From Alishewanella longhuensis (GTDB lineage Bacteria; Pseudomonadota; Gammaproteobacteria; Enterobacterales; Alteromonadaceae): a DNA stretch of 64,000 nt. Numbering within the stretch: the stretch's first letter is position 1; each line of letters begins with the position of its first letter. The position numbers and the translations under genes were made by a program. Below, piece after piece: positions 34,837 through 44,542 of the stretch. The notes under the pieces were generated by a model, which saw nothing but the letters and a program-made list of their open reading frames with translations, was not told where the DNA came from and did not search any database. The DNA is taken from contig NZ_BNAO01000007.1 of NCBI RefSeq assembly GCF_014653435.1, forward strand, positions 140,392 through 204,391. The letters are read 5' to 3'.

Positions 34837-36209
34837 GCACGCTGGTGTTATTAAACCATTGCTTACGGCTAAAGGATAATCCGTTATTGGCTCAAGCCTC
34901 GGGCGAGCTCTGCGCTGTGGTTACGCTCGAAAAAACGCAATTTTTTGGCAAACAATATGGCTTGCACCGCGCCAACTTAACACGGCTTCGCCAACAGATG
35001 TTGCTGATAGCAGATTTAAAGCAGCAGCTGGCCAAACACCACATTGGGTTAGTCACCCTGTTTGGTAACAGTACAACTGAACTACTGCAACTAGCCAAAC
35101 GTCTCAAGGCAACAAAGCTGTTAGCAGCTGAACCTACGGCACCAGAAGAATACCACCTGTTTCAACAACTGGCGACCCAGCTTAAACTAAACTTAAATGA
35201 TGCTAATAGCCTATTGGCTAATCAGCTAAGACCCGACTTAGTCATGCTGTCAGATCGGTTTACCAGCTTTCGCAAAAGATTAGAGCCATTGCTGTTAGTC
35301 AGTGCCCCTTTAACCGATTTTTCACCATCGGGTTCACAGCAATGGCTCTCACCAGAAACAGCCTGGACATTGAGCGAGAGCTGGCAGCAGCTGACTGACT
35401 TCGCGCCAGCTCTACCACAAAGTCAAAAACTAAGCGGCCCACTTTATGCCTGTGAAAGCGCCAGCTGGCAACGTATTGAGCATTATCTTTGGCAGCAAAA
35501 ACATATCCTGCATTACAAAGAAACCCGTAATGGCTTAGTTGGTGAGAACTATGCCAGCTTTTTTTCTATCCCTTTGGCACTGGGTAGCTTATCTGTGCGG
35601 AGCCTGTGGCAGCAAATCGAACTTTTTGAACAACAAGTTGCTGCAAATGACTCCACCTATTGGCTGAAGTTTGAACTATTGTGGCGGGAGTTTTTTCGCT
35701 GGCAAATGCGTAAGTATCAAACAGCTTGGTTTAGCGCCAATGGGATTAAGGGGCCTAAACAATTCTTGCCACCCCAGCTTAACGTAAAAATGCGATTGCG
35801 TTTTGCGCAGTGGTGTCAGGGACAAACTGGCGTACCCTTTGTCGATGCTAACATGCGCTTATTAAATCAAAGTGGCTTAATGAGTAATCGTGGCAGGCAA
35901 AATGTCGCCAGTTATTTGATCCATGATTTGGGCTTAGATTGGCGCTTGGGCGCCGCCTATTTTGAACAGCGCTTACTGGATTATGATGTGGCCAGTAATT
36001 GGGGCAACTGGGCATATATTGCCGGCTATGGTAACAGTGAAGCCAGGCCCTTTAACATTATCAAACAAGCGCTGAGCTATGATGCAAATGCTGATTTTGT
36101 AAAGCAACTATTGCCCGAAATTATTGCTAGTGGCAAAGCAGCACACCGTCCTAGCTCAGGCAGTATCCTGGCGAGTCACAGTCGGGACTGGTTTACCGAG
36201 TTAGACTAG
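34833..36209 (+). CDS. Cryptochrome DASH
   Basis: A 458-residue DASH-type cryptochrome/photolyase. The N-terminal alpha/beta domain is recognisable from LLNHCLRLKDNPLL. The FAD domain has YKETRNGLVGENYASFFSIP, FELLWREFFRWQM, and the DASH hallmark NQSGLMSNRGRQNVASYLIH followed by SNWGNWAYIAGYG. Known DASH proteins repair cyclobutane dimers in single-stranded DNA and bind MTHF and FAD. It is the middle gene of three consecutive photolyase-family genes. Confidence 0.93.
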   Translation: MSTLVLLNHCLRLKDNPLLAQASGELCAVVTLEKTQFFGKQYGLHRANLTRLRQQMLLIADLKQQLAKHHIGLVTLFGNSTTELLQLAKRLKATKLLAAEPTAPEEYHLFQQLATQLKLNLNDANSLLANQLRPDLVMLSDRFTSFRKRLEPLLLVSAPLTDFSPSGSQQWLSPETAWTLSESWQQLTDFAPALPQSQKLSGPLYACESASWQRIEHYLWQQKHILHYKETRNGLVGENYASFFSIPLALGSLSVRSLWQQIELFEQQVAANDSTYWLKFELLWREFFRWQMRKYQTAWFSANGIKGPKQFLPPQLNVKMRLRFAQWCQGQTGVPFVDANMRLLNQSGLMSNRGRQNVASYLIHDLGLDWRLGAAYFEQRLLDYDVASNWGNWAYIAGYGNSEARPFNIIKQALSYDANADFVKQLLPEIIASGKAAHRPSSGSILASHSRDWFTELD

Positions 36210-36217
36210 GCTACTTT

Positions 36218-37729
36218 ATGCATCTACTCTGGCTAAAGCGTGATTTACGGATAAGTGATCACGCCGCCTTATACCATGCCGCCAAACATGGTCAAGCAGT
36301 GTTGCCGGTGTACATTGTTGAACCGGACTATTGGCAGCAACCTGATACCTCATTGCGGCATTGGGCTTTTATTCATGAAGCTTTGGTTCAGTTGCAGCGA
36401 CAATTGTCTGCACTAGGGCAGCCTTTGCTGGTGTTCTATGGCGCCGCCAGCCGCGTTTTCAATGCGCTATTACAACGGTTTCCAATCAGTGCTGTCTATA
36501 GCCATGAAGAAACCGGTAATCTCTGGAGTTATCAGCGTGATATCGCTGTTGCCAGGTTTTGGCAACAGCGCGGCATTCCCTGGTATCAATTTAAACAGTT
36601 TGCAGTATTCAGGCCTCTTACAAACCGTGATCATTGGTTTAAGCAAGCCGATGCCTGGCTCACACAATCGTTATATCCCACACCTGATAGCCTACCCTTT
36701 ATTTGCCATAGCAATTGGCAAGCTCCGTTGCCATGGCCTGAACGTTATCAAGATCTGGCACTGTGCTCTCAGCCACAGCATGCCCAGCAGGTCACTGAAA
36801 CATTACAAAGTTTCTTGAGCGCGCGGGCGCAATTTTATCGTGGTGGCATCTCTTATGCTTCCAAGGCCGCAAACAGCTGCTCTCGTTTAAGCCCCTATTT
36901 AAGTTACGGATTGCTCAGTATGCGTGCCTTACAACAACAAAGTTGGCAACAGCGTTGTGCTGCTGAGTCAGAGCGTCAAAAACAAGGCCTGGACGCTTTT
37001 TATAGCCGTCTACGCTGGCATTGCCACTTCATCCAAAAACTGGAAGATGAGCCTGAAATTGAATTTAGAAATATGCACCGGGGGTTTGATGGGCTGCGCG
37101 AAACTGATTTTTCTGCAGCCTACTTTCATGCCTGGGCTACAGGCAATACCGGTTACCCACTGATCGATGCGGCTATGCGGTCGTTACTGCATACAGGTTG
37201 GCTGCATTTTCGGGGCAGGGCCATGTTAGTGGCCTTTGCCTGCTATCATTTATGGCTACACTGGCGGCCAGTTGCGCTGCATTTAGCTCGTTGCTTTGTT
37301 GACTATGAGCCGGGCATTCACTACCCACAAATACAAATGCAAGCCGGCACCACCGGCATTAACCCTAACCGCATGTATAACCCGATCAAGCAAAGCATAC
37401 AAAAAGATACTGATGGTCATTTTATCCGGCAGTGGTTGCCCGAGCTGCGTCAAATCCCAACAAGCTGGCTACATCAACCCTGGTTGCTGAATAAACAACA
37501 ACAGCTGCAGTATGGTTGCGTACTCGGCCGCGATTACCCCGAGCCAGTTGTTGCTGCCGAGCACGCTATTCGCTTCGCCCGGCAACGGCTAAAAACCTGG
37601 TTAGCCACGCACCGCCATTGTTGGTCGGACGAAAAAAAACGCATTATGATGCGCCATGCCAGCCGTAACAGACCCGTAGAACGGCGAAAAGCCGTTTCTA
37701 AGCAACAGCTATCCTTATTTAGCGAATAA
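36218..37729 (+). CDS. Photolyase/cryptochrome family protein (third paralogue)
   Basis: A 503-residue protein starting MHLLWLKRDLRISDHAAL, the classical photolyase N-terminal motif. FAD-binding blocks are SRLSPYLSYGLLSMRAL, LRWHCHFIQKLED, GYPLIDAAMRSLLHTGWLHF and an unusual YEPGIHYPQIQMQAGTTGIN in place of the usual tryptophan-rich segment. It differs from class I photolyase and DASH and resembles a bacterial cryptochrome-like group; repair activity is uncertain. It starts eight bases after the DASH gene, so the three genes form an operon. Confidence 0.87.
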   Translation: MHLLWLKRDLRISDHAALYHAAKHGQAVLPVYIVEPDYWQQPDTSLRHWAFIHEALVQLQRQLSALGQPLLVFYGAASRVFNALLQRFPISAVYSHEETGNLWSYQRDIAVARFWQQRGIPWYQFKQFAVFRPLTNRDHWFKQADAWLTQSLYPTPDSLPFICHSNWQAPLPWPERYQDLALCSQPQHAQQVTETLQSFLSARAQFYRGGISYASKAANSCSRLSPYLSYGLLSMRALQQQSWQQRCAAESERQKQGLDAFYSRLRWHCHFIQKLEDEPEIEFRNMHRGFDGLRETDFSAAYFHAWATGNTGYPLIDAAMRSLLHTGWLHFRGRAMLVAFACYHLWLHWRPVALHLARCFVDYEPGIHYPQIQMQAGTTGINPNRMYNPIKQSIQKDTDGHFIRQWLPELRQIPTSWLHQPWLLNKQQQLQYGCVLGRDYPEPVVAAEHAIRFARQRLKTWLATHRHCWSDEKKRIMMRHASRNRPVERRKAVSKQQLSLFSE

Positions 37730-37775
37730 AGTTAATCAGCTTTTTTAGCCAGCAATGCTACTATCAAGTTAGCCG

Positions 37776-38174
<399 letters not shown>

Positions 38175-38279
38175 TCAGCTGTTTGCACGACTTTGTTGAT
38201 CTTCTTTGCTAAAGATACGTTAATATACAACTAGCGCAGTTTTCGCATCAGCAACAACGATTCAGTCAATGAGGCTACT

Positions 38280-39110
38280 ATGAGTATTGCACAACAAATC
38301 ATTCAGGAAATGCGGGTGTTGCCGCAAATTGACGTAGAGTATGAAATTCGTCGTCGTGTTGATTTTATAAAAAAACAGCTTCGCACCGCAGGTTTGCAAA
38401 CGCTGGTATTAGGGATTAGTGGTGGGGTTGACTCCACGACTTGTGGTCGTTTAGCTCAGCTGGCAGTAAATGAATTAAATGCTGAGGCCACTGAGGCTAA
38501 TTATCGTTTTATCGCTGTCCGTTTACCCTATGGCGTGCAAAAAGATGAAGACGAAGCGCAATTGGCGCTACGTTTTATCCAGCCAAGCCAGGCAGTAACG
38601 GTCAATATTAAAGCCGCTGCCGATGCACTGCACCAAGATACGCTAAGTGGTATTGACGTTTTGCCATTGCCCAGTGAGGCCATGATTGACTTTGCCAAAG
38701 GCAATGTTAAAGCACGTTGTCGTATGTTAGCGCAATATCATATTGCTGCCCTGCAAGGTGGGTTAGTGTTAGGCACTGATCACTCTGCAGAAAATATCAC
38801 TGGCTTTTATACAAAATGGGGTGATGGCGCCTGCGATCTAGCACCGCTATTTGGTTTAAGTAAGCGCCAGGTAAGAGCTGTAGCGCGGCAACTTGGCGCA
38901 CCAGAATTATTAGTTGAAAAAACCCCTACCGCCGATCTGGAATGTTTAGCACCACAAAAAGCAGATGAGGCAGCGTTGGGTTTAACCTATCAGCAAATTG
39001 ATGACTTTTTAGAAGGTTTAACGGTAGCACCAGAAGTCACAGCGAGGTTGGTACAAATCTACCAAAAAACCCAGCACAAACGACAAGCCATCCCAACGGT
39101 TTATGATTAA
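38280..39110 (+). CDS. nadE: Ammonia-dependent NAD synthetase
   Basis: NadE of 276 residues (E. coli 275), forming NAD from deamido-NAD, ATP and ammonia in the cytoplasm. The PP-loop [18 protein letters not shown] is near residue 45, [19 protein letters not shown] near 162, and [19 protein letters not shown] near 190. No glutaminase domain is present, so it is the ammonia-dependent type. It is a stand-alone gene between glnB and the pilin genes. Confidence 0.96.
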   Translation: MSIAQQIIQEMRVLPQIDVEYEIRRRVDFIKKQLRTAGLQTLVLGISGGVDSTTCGRLAQLAVNELNAEATEANYRFIAVRLPYGVQKDEDEAQLALRFIQPSQAVTVNIKAAADALHQDTLSGIDVLPLPSEAMIDFAKGNVKARCRMLAQYHIAALQGGLVLGTDHSAENITGFYTKWGDGACDLAPLFGLSKRQVRAVARQLGAPELLVEKTPTADLECLAPQKADEAALGLTYQQIDDFLEGLTVAPEVTARLVQIYQKTQHKRQAIPTVYD

Positions 39111-39198
39111 AACCAACAATTAAACAAAAATTACATTTAATTTACTTTTTGACATTTAGAGCTACACTTTAAGTCTGTCTGGTGACGGAGTGTAGCTT

Positions 39199-39696
39199 AT
39201 GTCTATTCGTGGTCTAACTTTGGTAGAAATGCTGATAACCATCGTTATCCTCAGTATTTTGTTAAGTATCGCAACGCCATCCTTTACCGAACTGCTGCAT
39301 AAACAACGGGCCAGCAGCTATATGCAGCAATTTAGCCGTCATTTACATTATGCAAGGATTAAAGCCAGTATTAGTCAATTGCCTGTGCAAGTTTGTCCGA
39401 CCACAGCAGGTAAGTGTCAAGGTAACTGGCAACAGCACCCCATACAGCTGACACTCATCAATCCGCTGAGTGCTGACACAATATTACTAAGAGAAATTCC
39501 TAAGGTCCCCACGCAACATCGCCTTAGTTACAATCGCCAACAGATACAATTTCGGCGCGACGGCAGTTTAGATGCGTTGGAAAATGGCACTTTTTATTAC
39601 TGTCCTCCAGCACCTTACCAATGGCATTACCGCTTGGTACTAAATCAAGCTGGGCGAAACCGCCTAAGTCAGCATCCCGAGAGTTGCCCGGTTTAG
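39199..39696 (+). CDS. GspH/FimT-family minor pseudopilin
   Basis: A 165-residue type IV pilin-like protein with a very short leader and a prepilin site after Gly5 (RG-LTLVEML), Glu at +5, then a hydrophobic helix ITIVILSILLSIATPSF. The C-terminus resembles GspH/FimT with three Cys. It faces the pilE-like gene with only seven bases between stop codons, so it is a lone plus-strand member beside minor-pilin cluster A. Confidence 0.85.
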   Translation: MSIRGLTLVEMLITIVILSILLSIATPSFTELLHKQRASSYMQQFSRHLHYARIKASISQLPVQVCPTTAGKCQGNWQQHPIQLTLINPLSADTILLREIPKVPTQHRLSYNRQQIQFRRDGSLDALENGTFYYCPPAPYQWHYRLVLNQAGRNRLSQHPESCPV

Positions 39697-39703
39697 CCCC
39701 GGT

Positions 39704-40105
39704 TTACCCCCAGCAACTAATTGGCTCAGCGAGTTCGCTATTACGTTGCCCTAACTGATTAAGGCTAAACCGCCGACATTGACTGTCTTGCTGTTGCGGC
39801 CCCTGTGCTGTCATCAGTAAATTATAAGCCTGATTATTGGCATAAAGCTCCACTTGCACGCGGTAGCGGCCAGAAGGACTTTCGCCCGTCGGTAGCCCTA
39901 ATCGCACTAATTCTGTACTGTACTCGCCATAATCAGCCAATAGTTGCTCCTGCCGGTTAGCGATGGCTAACAAGGTTTTGACCGCTTCAGCTCTGTAGCT
40001 ACGCAACACATACTGCTGGTAAGCCGGGTAAGCGATAGCGCTCAGAATCCCCAAAAGTAGCACCACAATTAGCATCTCGAGTAAACTAAAACCTAATCTG
40101 GCCAT
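39704..40105 (-). CDS. pilE: Type IV minor pilin PilE-like (cluster A)
   Basis: A 133-residue pilin. The prepilin site is LG-FSLLEML after Gly5, followed by a hydrophobic alpha-1N helix and YPAYQQYVLRSYRAEAVKTL as in PilE/PilA-like minor pilins. Two Cys near the C-terminus (SQCRRFS and ISCWG) probably form the D-region disulfide. Its ATG overlaps the stop of the PilY1-like gene (TGATG). It closes the operon pilV-pilW-pilX-pilY1-like-pilE. Confidence 0.88.
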   Translation of the reverse strand: MARLGFSLLEMLIVVLLLGILSAIAYPAYQQYVLRSYRAEAVKTLLAIANRQEQLLADYGEYSTELVRLGLPTGESPSGRYRVQVELYANNQAYNLLMTAQGPQQQDSQCRRFSLNQLGQRNSELAEPISCWG

Positions 40106-41166
40106 CAGTAGGCTCCTCGCTCATTTCGGTATGTAGCAAGCCTTTTCCATAGGGGGAATTTATCTAAGCTAAGCGGCTCTGTGCAGTTATGACACTCTGC
40201 ACTAATTTTCAACAGGTTGGGCTTTATTACGGTTTGCTGCTGTTCACTCCTTAATACCAGTTTTAATTGTTTATTAGCCTGTTGTTGCAAAGCAAGAGCT
40301 GCATCAGGAAGATAAGGTATTTGCTGGCTTAGCGTATTATAAACACTGGCTGCCGTATGCAAATGCATCGCATACAACTGCTGGGTGTTGTCTCTGGGTA
40401 CACAATCATCAGCGGTGTGCGTTGAGGCAACTGCAGCATAGATTACACCGGCCACTACTTTTGGGGCTGTACTAATCTTCCCAGGTAATTGCACTTGCCA
40501 ACCAGCTCTGGACAAAAGTGCTCGCCAATCAGCTGCTGACAGTGCCTGGCTTTGTGCTGTTTCATTGATTAGCGTTCTATCGGCTAAATGGGCAAAACGG
40601 GTAATAGTGCCAGTTGACGGTCCCATACTAAATCTTAACATCAGGATACTGTCATGCCCCGTCACCCGATCGCGAGCCACTAACAACAGCAATTGCTGAT
40701 CAGCATGGCGCCATGCCAAAGGCGCTAAGCTACTGGGAAGTCTCGTTCGCAGTAAGGCTGCTGTCGCAATAAAATCTAAACCACTATCACTTAAATCGGC
40801 CATTAGTTGGGGTTTACTAAAAACGCCCTCTAAGATTGAGAAACGCCAGAGTATGCCCTCAGTACTGATAAACCAAACATGGTCTGCAAATCCATCCAGA
40901 TTCGAGTCTTCCACTAAGGGGCTGGCTTGCACTTGCAATGGTTTGCTGCCTAGCAATAGATCTAAGCTGGCAAGTGGCATATGGCGTTGCAGCAACCGTA
41001 ATTGCAATTGCTGCATGCCAGATTCAAGTTCTGCAACAGCGATCTCTGCCACAGTGTTTTGTTGCTGATGTTTTAACGACACCCGCACCGGGTCGGGTAA
41101 CAAGGGTGGGCATAGCGCAAAAACGTTAGACCAGAAAAAACCGCTAATGAGTATAAGCCATTTCAT
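40105..41166 (-). CDS. Short PilY1 C-terminal-like secreted protein
   Basis: A 353-residue protein with a signal peptide (about 1-17). Its segments EDSNLDGFADHVWF (a D-x-N-x-D-G-type possible calcium loop), TEGILWRFSI, and PKVVAGVIYAAVAST followed by CVPRDNTQQLYAMHLHT correspond to the C-terminal beta-propeller of PilY1. The usual N-terminal von Willebrand-type part is missing, whereas PilY1 adhesins exceed 1,000 residues. It occupies the pilY1 slot: ATGA overlap with pilX before it and TGATG overlap with pilE after it. It is intact, so a reduced tip protein rather than a pseudogene seems likely. Confidence 0.7.
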   Translation of the reverse strand: MKWLILISGFFWSNVFALCPPLLPDPVRVSLKHQQQNTVAEIAVAELESGMQQLQLRLLQRHMPLASLDLLLGSKPLQVQASPLVEDSNLDGFADHVWFISTEGILWRFSILEGVFSKPQLMADLSDSGLDFIATAALLRTRLPSSLAPLAWRHADQQLLLLVARDRVTGHDSILMLRFSMGPSTGTITRFAHLADRTLINETAQSQALSAADWRALLSRAGWQVQLPGKISTAPKVVAGVIYAAVASTHTADDCVPRDNTQQLYAMHLHTAASVYNTLSQQIPYLPDAALALQQQANKQLKLVLRSEQQQTVIKPNLLKISAECHNCTEPLSLDKFPLWKRLATYRNERGAY

Positions 41167-41540
41167 AAAGCCGCCTCCGGTAAGCGAACGCGTTTTCTTA
41201 GTACCAAGCTGTTATAGCGACTAACCAGCGGTGTATTATTACTTTGCATGCTGGTCTCAAGAAACAATAGTTCGCATTGTAAAGCGGCATCTGACCAGGC
41301 AGCATAAACACCCGGGCAAGCAGGTAAATTGATGGTGTTTAGTGGCAATTCTGCGGGATCCAAACCGTTTAACTGAGATAAATGCCGCTGCAAAGCATGA
41401 TATTCCAGTTGCAATTGCTGCTGGGCCGCTTGCGCCGACTTCATACTAAGCTGGCTGATATATAAATTGCTCGCCACCATCAACAACATAATCATCAAAA
41501 ATAACAACGCAGTGAGTAAAACCATCCCTCTATTTTTCAT
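41163..41540 (-). CDS. pilX: PilX-family minor pilin (cluster A)
   Basis: A 125-residue protein with the PilX N-terminus NRGMVLLTALLFLMIMLLMV: leader ends at Gly5 and the +5 Glu is replaced by Thr, as is common for PilX. The single hydrophobic helix is followed by a short soluble part with two Cys. It is shorter than typical PilX (about 190 residues). It sits between pilW and the PilY1-like gene. Confidence 0.78.
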   Translation of the reverse strand: MKNRGMVLLTALLFLMIMLLMVASNLYISQLSMKSAQAAQQQLQLEYHALQRHLSQLNGLDPAELPLNTINLPACPGVYAAWSDAALQCELLFLETSMQSNNTPLVSRYNSLVLRKRVRLPEAAL

Positions 41541-41583
41541 AGATCCTCCGATGCTTTAACCTAAGTCTTTACCGTTAATATCC

Positions 41584-42546
41584 TCACCTATCCGCCAAGA
41601 CGGTATTTTCAAAATAAACTGCACCACTCAGTAGCAAGCGGCGATAATGATCACCCGGCGCAGTATAACTTAGGCTGCCGAGTTGGTAATGCCGGTCGTT
41701 TATATAGCTCCGATCGGGCTCTAACGAACGGAGCAGCACATGGTACTGCACAGCAACTATCCGGCTTTGTTGCTGTAACCAGTGATTAGGGGTCATTTGG
41801 CTAGTTGCCAAACTGTAATTTGGACGTCCATCCAAATCACTGTCGATTAGAAACTCGAAATGTAAACGTTCAACGCCGTCAATAATGGAGTCTGTAGCCA
41901 TATTTGCTGCACCAGCTGCATTTCTAACCAGTCTTTTTCGCATTAATACCGGAATGCTTTGCCCTGCTAATTGCTGTTGCTGGATGTAAAGCACCGAATG
42001 CTGATAGGGGAACAAAAGCATGGAACTGCCGCTGGCAGTATCTATGTCTACAAAGCGACTTTGCTGCCAATCGGCTTGCAAATAAAAGCGATTGTTACGC
42101 ATTTCATTTCGAGTAACCTGAATACCTATGCTGCGCTTTAATTGCAAAAACTCGGTATTTGGCAATAAATTATTTAAACAGTTAAGCTGACGAGAACCGG
42201 TAGCCGTGTTAGAAAATAGTGTAATAAAAGGCTGCTTAAATTGAGGGAAACTACCAGTATCAAGGCCAGCTTCAAAACAATCGTTGCTGGGTGCCATTAT
42301 AGCGCTACCGGCATTGTTAATATCCAGCAAGCTTTGCCCACCCCAAAATCCGCCATTTTGTAATTCGTTGTTCAGTAGATTTAAAACTAATTGGCCATTT
42401 TGTTGTAACAACGCCAATTGCCGGGTTTGGGTAGAAGAAGATTGCAAAGAACTAAACGCAGTTAAAATAAGCATTAGTAGTAGTAACGCCAACACCATAG
42501 CGATCATTATCTCTACTAACGAAAAGCCTCCATGCTTAGCTGTCAT
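41584..42546 (-). CDS. pilW: PilW-family minor pilin (cluster A)
   Basis: A 320-residue PilW-like minor pilin. The prepilin motif KHGGFSLVEIMIAMVLALLL starts near residue 4, followed by LQNGGFWGGQSL and the PilW C-terminal pattern in which a DGVERLHFEFLID segment precedes an IVAVQYHVLLRS strand. It helps prime pilus assembly with PilV, PilX and PilE. Fifteen bases separate it from pilV. Confidence 0.87.
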   Translation of the reverse strand: MTAKHGGFSLVEIMIAMVLALLLLMLILTAFSSLQSSSTQTRQLALLQQNGQLVLNLLNNELQNGGFWGGQSLLDINNAGSAIMAPSNDCFEAGLDTGSFPQFKQPFITLFSNTATGSRQLNCLNNLLPNTEFLQLKRSIGIQVTRNEMRNNRFYLQADWQQSRFVDIDTASGSSMLLFPYQHSVLYIQQQQLAGQSIPVLMRKRLVRNAAGAANMATDSIIDGVERLHFEFLIDSDLDGRPNYSLATSQMTPNHWLQQQSRIVAVQYHVLLRSLEPDRSYINDRHYQLGSLSYTAPGDHYRRLLLSGAVYFENTVLADR

Positions 42547-42561
42547 TTGCTACTCCTTAGA

Positions 42562-43038
42562 TTACCTCAGTTGCAATGCTGAACGCCCTGCTGTTGCTGC
42601 ACAGGCTTGTCCCTGGCTTACTGCCATTGCCGCATGCTGCCGCCAACTGGCGGTTAATTCAATTTGGCCGCCTTGCTGCTGCAAACAAAACTCAGGGGAA
42701 AATAGCAGGCCGTAACCAGACTGTTCTGATTGCCATTTTTGTTGCCAGCGCGCAACCAGATACTGACGTGAATCCTGATACGAGCAAGGCGCAGCATCAT
42801 TGCATGACGGCATATTTAAAGAATGATTAGAGGAAAAAGTGCTACCCGCCAAGGTAGAAAAAGCGGCTAACTTCTCAGTAATTTCATGTGACAAGGCAAC
42901 AACAGTGGTGCGCTGGCTAGCATCGGTAACAACTTTTAGTGCTAACAGCTGCCCTGCCAGTACCCCCAGCAACCCGACTTTTAGAATAAGCAAAGTGATC
43001 AAAACTTCGATCAATGTTGCACCACGCTGGTGTTCCAT
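42562..43038 (-). CDS. pilV: PilV-family minor pilin (cluster A)
   Basis: A 158-residue minor pilin with the prepilin motif QRGATLIEVLITLLILKVGL, with cleavage after Gly6 and Glu at +5. The leading segment GLLGVLAGQLLALKVVTDAS is typical for PilV. Four Cys are in the soluble part. It is the first gene of cluster A. Confidence 0.86.
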   Translation of the reverse strand: MEHQRGATLIEVLITLLILKVGLLGVLAGQLLALKVVTDASQRTTVVALSHEITEKLAAFSTLAGSTFSSNHSLNMPSCNDAAPCSYQDSRQYLVARWQQKWQSEQSGYGLLFSPEFCLQQQGGQIELTASWRQHAAMAVSQGQACAATAGRSALQLR

Positions 43039-43263
43039 AACGACCTCGGTTATAAACCCTTGGGATTATAACTTTAGCGCATTAGGTTAACTTTTCAAGA
43101 CTATTTAAACCAAAAGATGTAAAAAAAAGGTTGCAAAAAACCAGAAAAACTTTATACCAATACTATCTGACAGTCGCAATTTAGGTATCGTTAATCTTTT
43201 CTGACACCTAGTGCTGTTACAATACCGTAGAACTTGCACCTTACTATAAGGACTGCGGCTGTA

Positions 43264-43290
43264 CCCTATTAAAAAATATTAATAATAGGG
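43264..43290. terminator. AT-rich hairpin after the long pilX gene
   Basis: CCCTATTA and TAATAGGG pair over an 11-base AT-rich loop, 37 bases after the pilX stop on the minus strand. The 288-base spacer 43039-43326 otherwise holds only the presumed promoter of cluster A; no gene was seen. Confidence 0.5.
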
Positions 43291-43326
43291 CGCCAACTCG
43301 CAACGAATAAGCTGTGTTAGTTGCTA

Positions 43327-44526
43327 CTAATTGACTTCACTCCAGCTAGTGACCCGAATTGATGTCGAACCTGAGCCAACAGAACCGTTGTTGGTATCAG
43401 TAAATTGCCACAGATCTTTTGCCCCAGCACCAAGTAACTCCCTCGCCTCAGCAACTAACTGGCGGTTAAATTCAATTTTAGCATTACCACCACCTTTCAG
43501 ATCCAGATCAATGGTGGCTTCTGCTGAACCGAATGTCCAATCAGATGGACCGCCTGCAACCTTATTCTCAACCATGTGGGCAACTACTAAAGTCCCTCTT
43601 AGCCCGTTATTACCCAAACCATTCAGCCGCACTTGACTACCGGTGACGATGACCAAACCGTCGAAGGTCGCTTGACCGCTGAACACAACATTTCCCTCAA
43701 CAATCAAAATCCCTTTACCTGTGGTATTACCTGCAAGCTCACAGCTTGCCGGGCATTTCAAAATATAGATTTTCGAAGCTGCTGTCGGAAAAGACTTGTT
43801 ATTAATATTAGTTTCATTTAAACAATTATTGGTAATGGCACACTCTGCTTTCACGGTGTCAATAAATAACCGCATTTCATTTGCATCACCAAAAGGACCT
43901 GTAAACTCAACTTGTTTGACACCACCAACATAGTTGGCTTCACGACTATCCTTCGTCGAATCAAGGATTTTCTGTACATTCCCCTCAGTATTAGTCGCAA
44001 TAGCCGGCGCAACCACAGAGCCCGATATCATTTCGCCTACTATCTTAAACTGCGAGCTACTGGCGGCAGTCATGTTTTTAATAGTGCCAATAATATTCAT
44101 TGCTGCCAGATTCCCCTCACCAGAACCTCGCTGCATAATACTTTGAATACACCTTTTAACCCCAGAACCATTATGAATACCACAGCTGACGACTAAGGCC
44201 CTATTGCTCACAAAACTTATACTATCAATATACCAGTGTAAGCCAGTTACAACATTGTCCTTTAATCCTTCCAACTTAACCTTGTCTGCCGACCAGCTTG
44301 TGTCTGTAGTAGGCCACTTTGCAATATTTGTGGGGATCATAAAGAAATTATGTGAGGAGACTAGCCCACTTTCAGCTTTCATCATTGCTTCTGAAATTTG
44401 CTTCTGATTCGCCGCTAATCGTTCGCCCAATAGAGAGTTACTGACGCCTGATACGCCAACGATAGTAATGATTAAAAGTAGTAACAAACTCACAACCAGT
44501 ACTGAACCACTCTGGTAACTTTTCAT
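43327..44526 (-). CDS. pilX: Large PilX-like minor pilin (cluster B)
   Basis: A 399-residue protein starting MKSYQSGSVLVVSLLLLLI, with a PilX-type leader and hydrophobic helix and the block SNSLLGERLAANQKQISEA characteristic of PilX. Residues about 120-399 are Gly/Val/Asn-rich and look like repeated beta strands (KGILIVEGNVVFSGQATFDG, VIVTGSQVRLNGLGNNGLRG). This resembles a polymer-forming beta-helix rather than a normal pilin head. Typical PilX is about half this size. ATG at 44526 is favoured over an upstream start inside pilW. Confidence 0.78.
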   Translation of the reverse strand: MKSYQSGSVLVVSLLLLLIITIVGVSGVSNSLLGERLAANQKQISEAMMKAESGLVSSHNFFMIPTNIAKWPTTDTSWSADKVKLEGLKDNVVTGLHWYIDSISFVSNRALVVSCGIHNGSGVKRCIQSIMQRGSGEGNLAAMNIIGTIKNMTAASSSQFKIVGEMISGSVVAPAIATNTEGNVQKILDSTKDSREANYVGGVKQVEFTGPFGDANEMRLFIDTVKAECAITNNCLNETNINNKSFPTAASKIYILKCPASCELAGNTTGKGILIVEGNVVFSGQATFDGLVIVTGSQVRLNGLGNNGLRGTLVVAHMVENKVAGGPSDWTFGSAEATIDLDLKGGGNAKIEFNRQLVAEARELLGAGAKDLWQFTDTNNGSVGSGSTSIRVTSWSEVN

Positions 44527-44542
44527 AATGTAATCCTCAATC

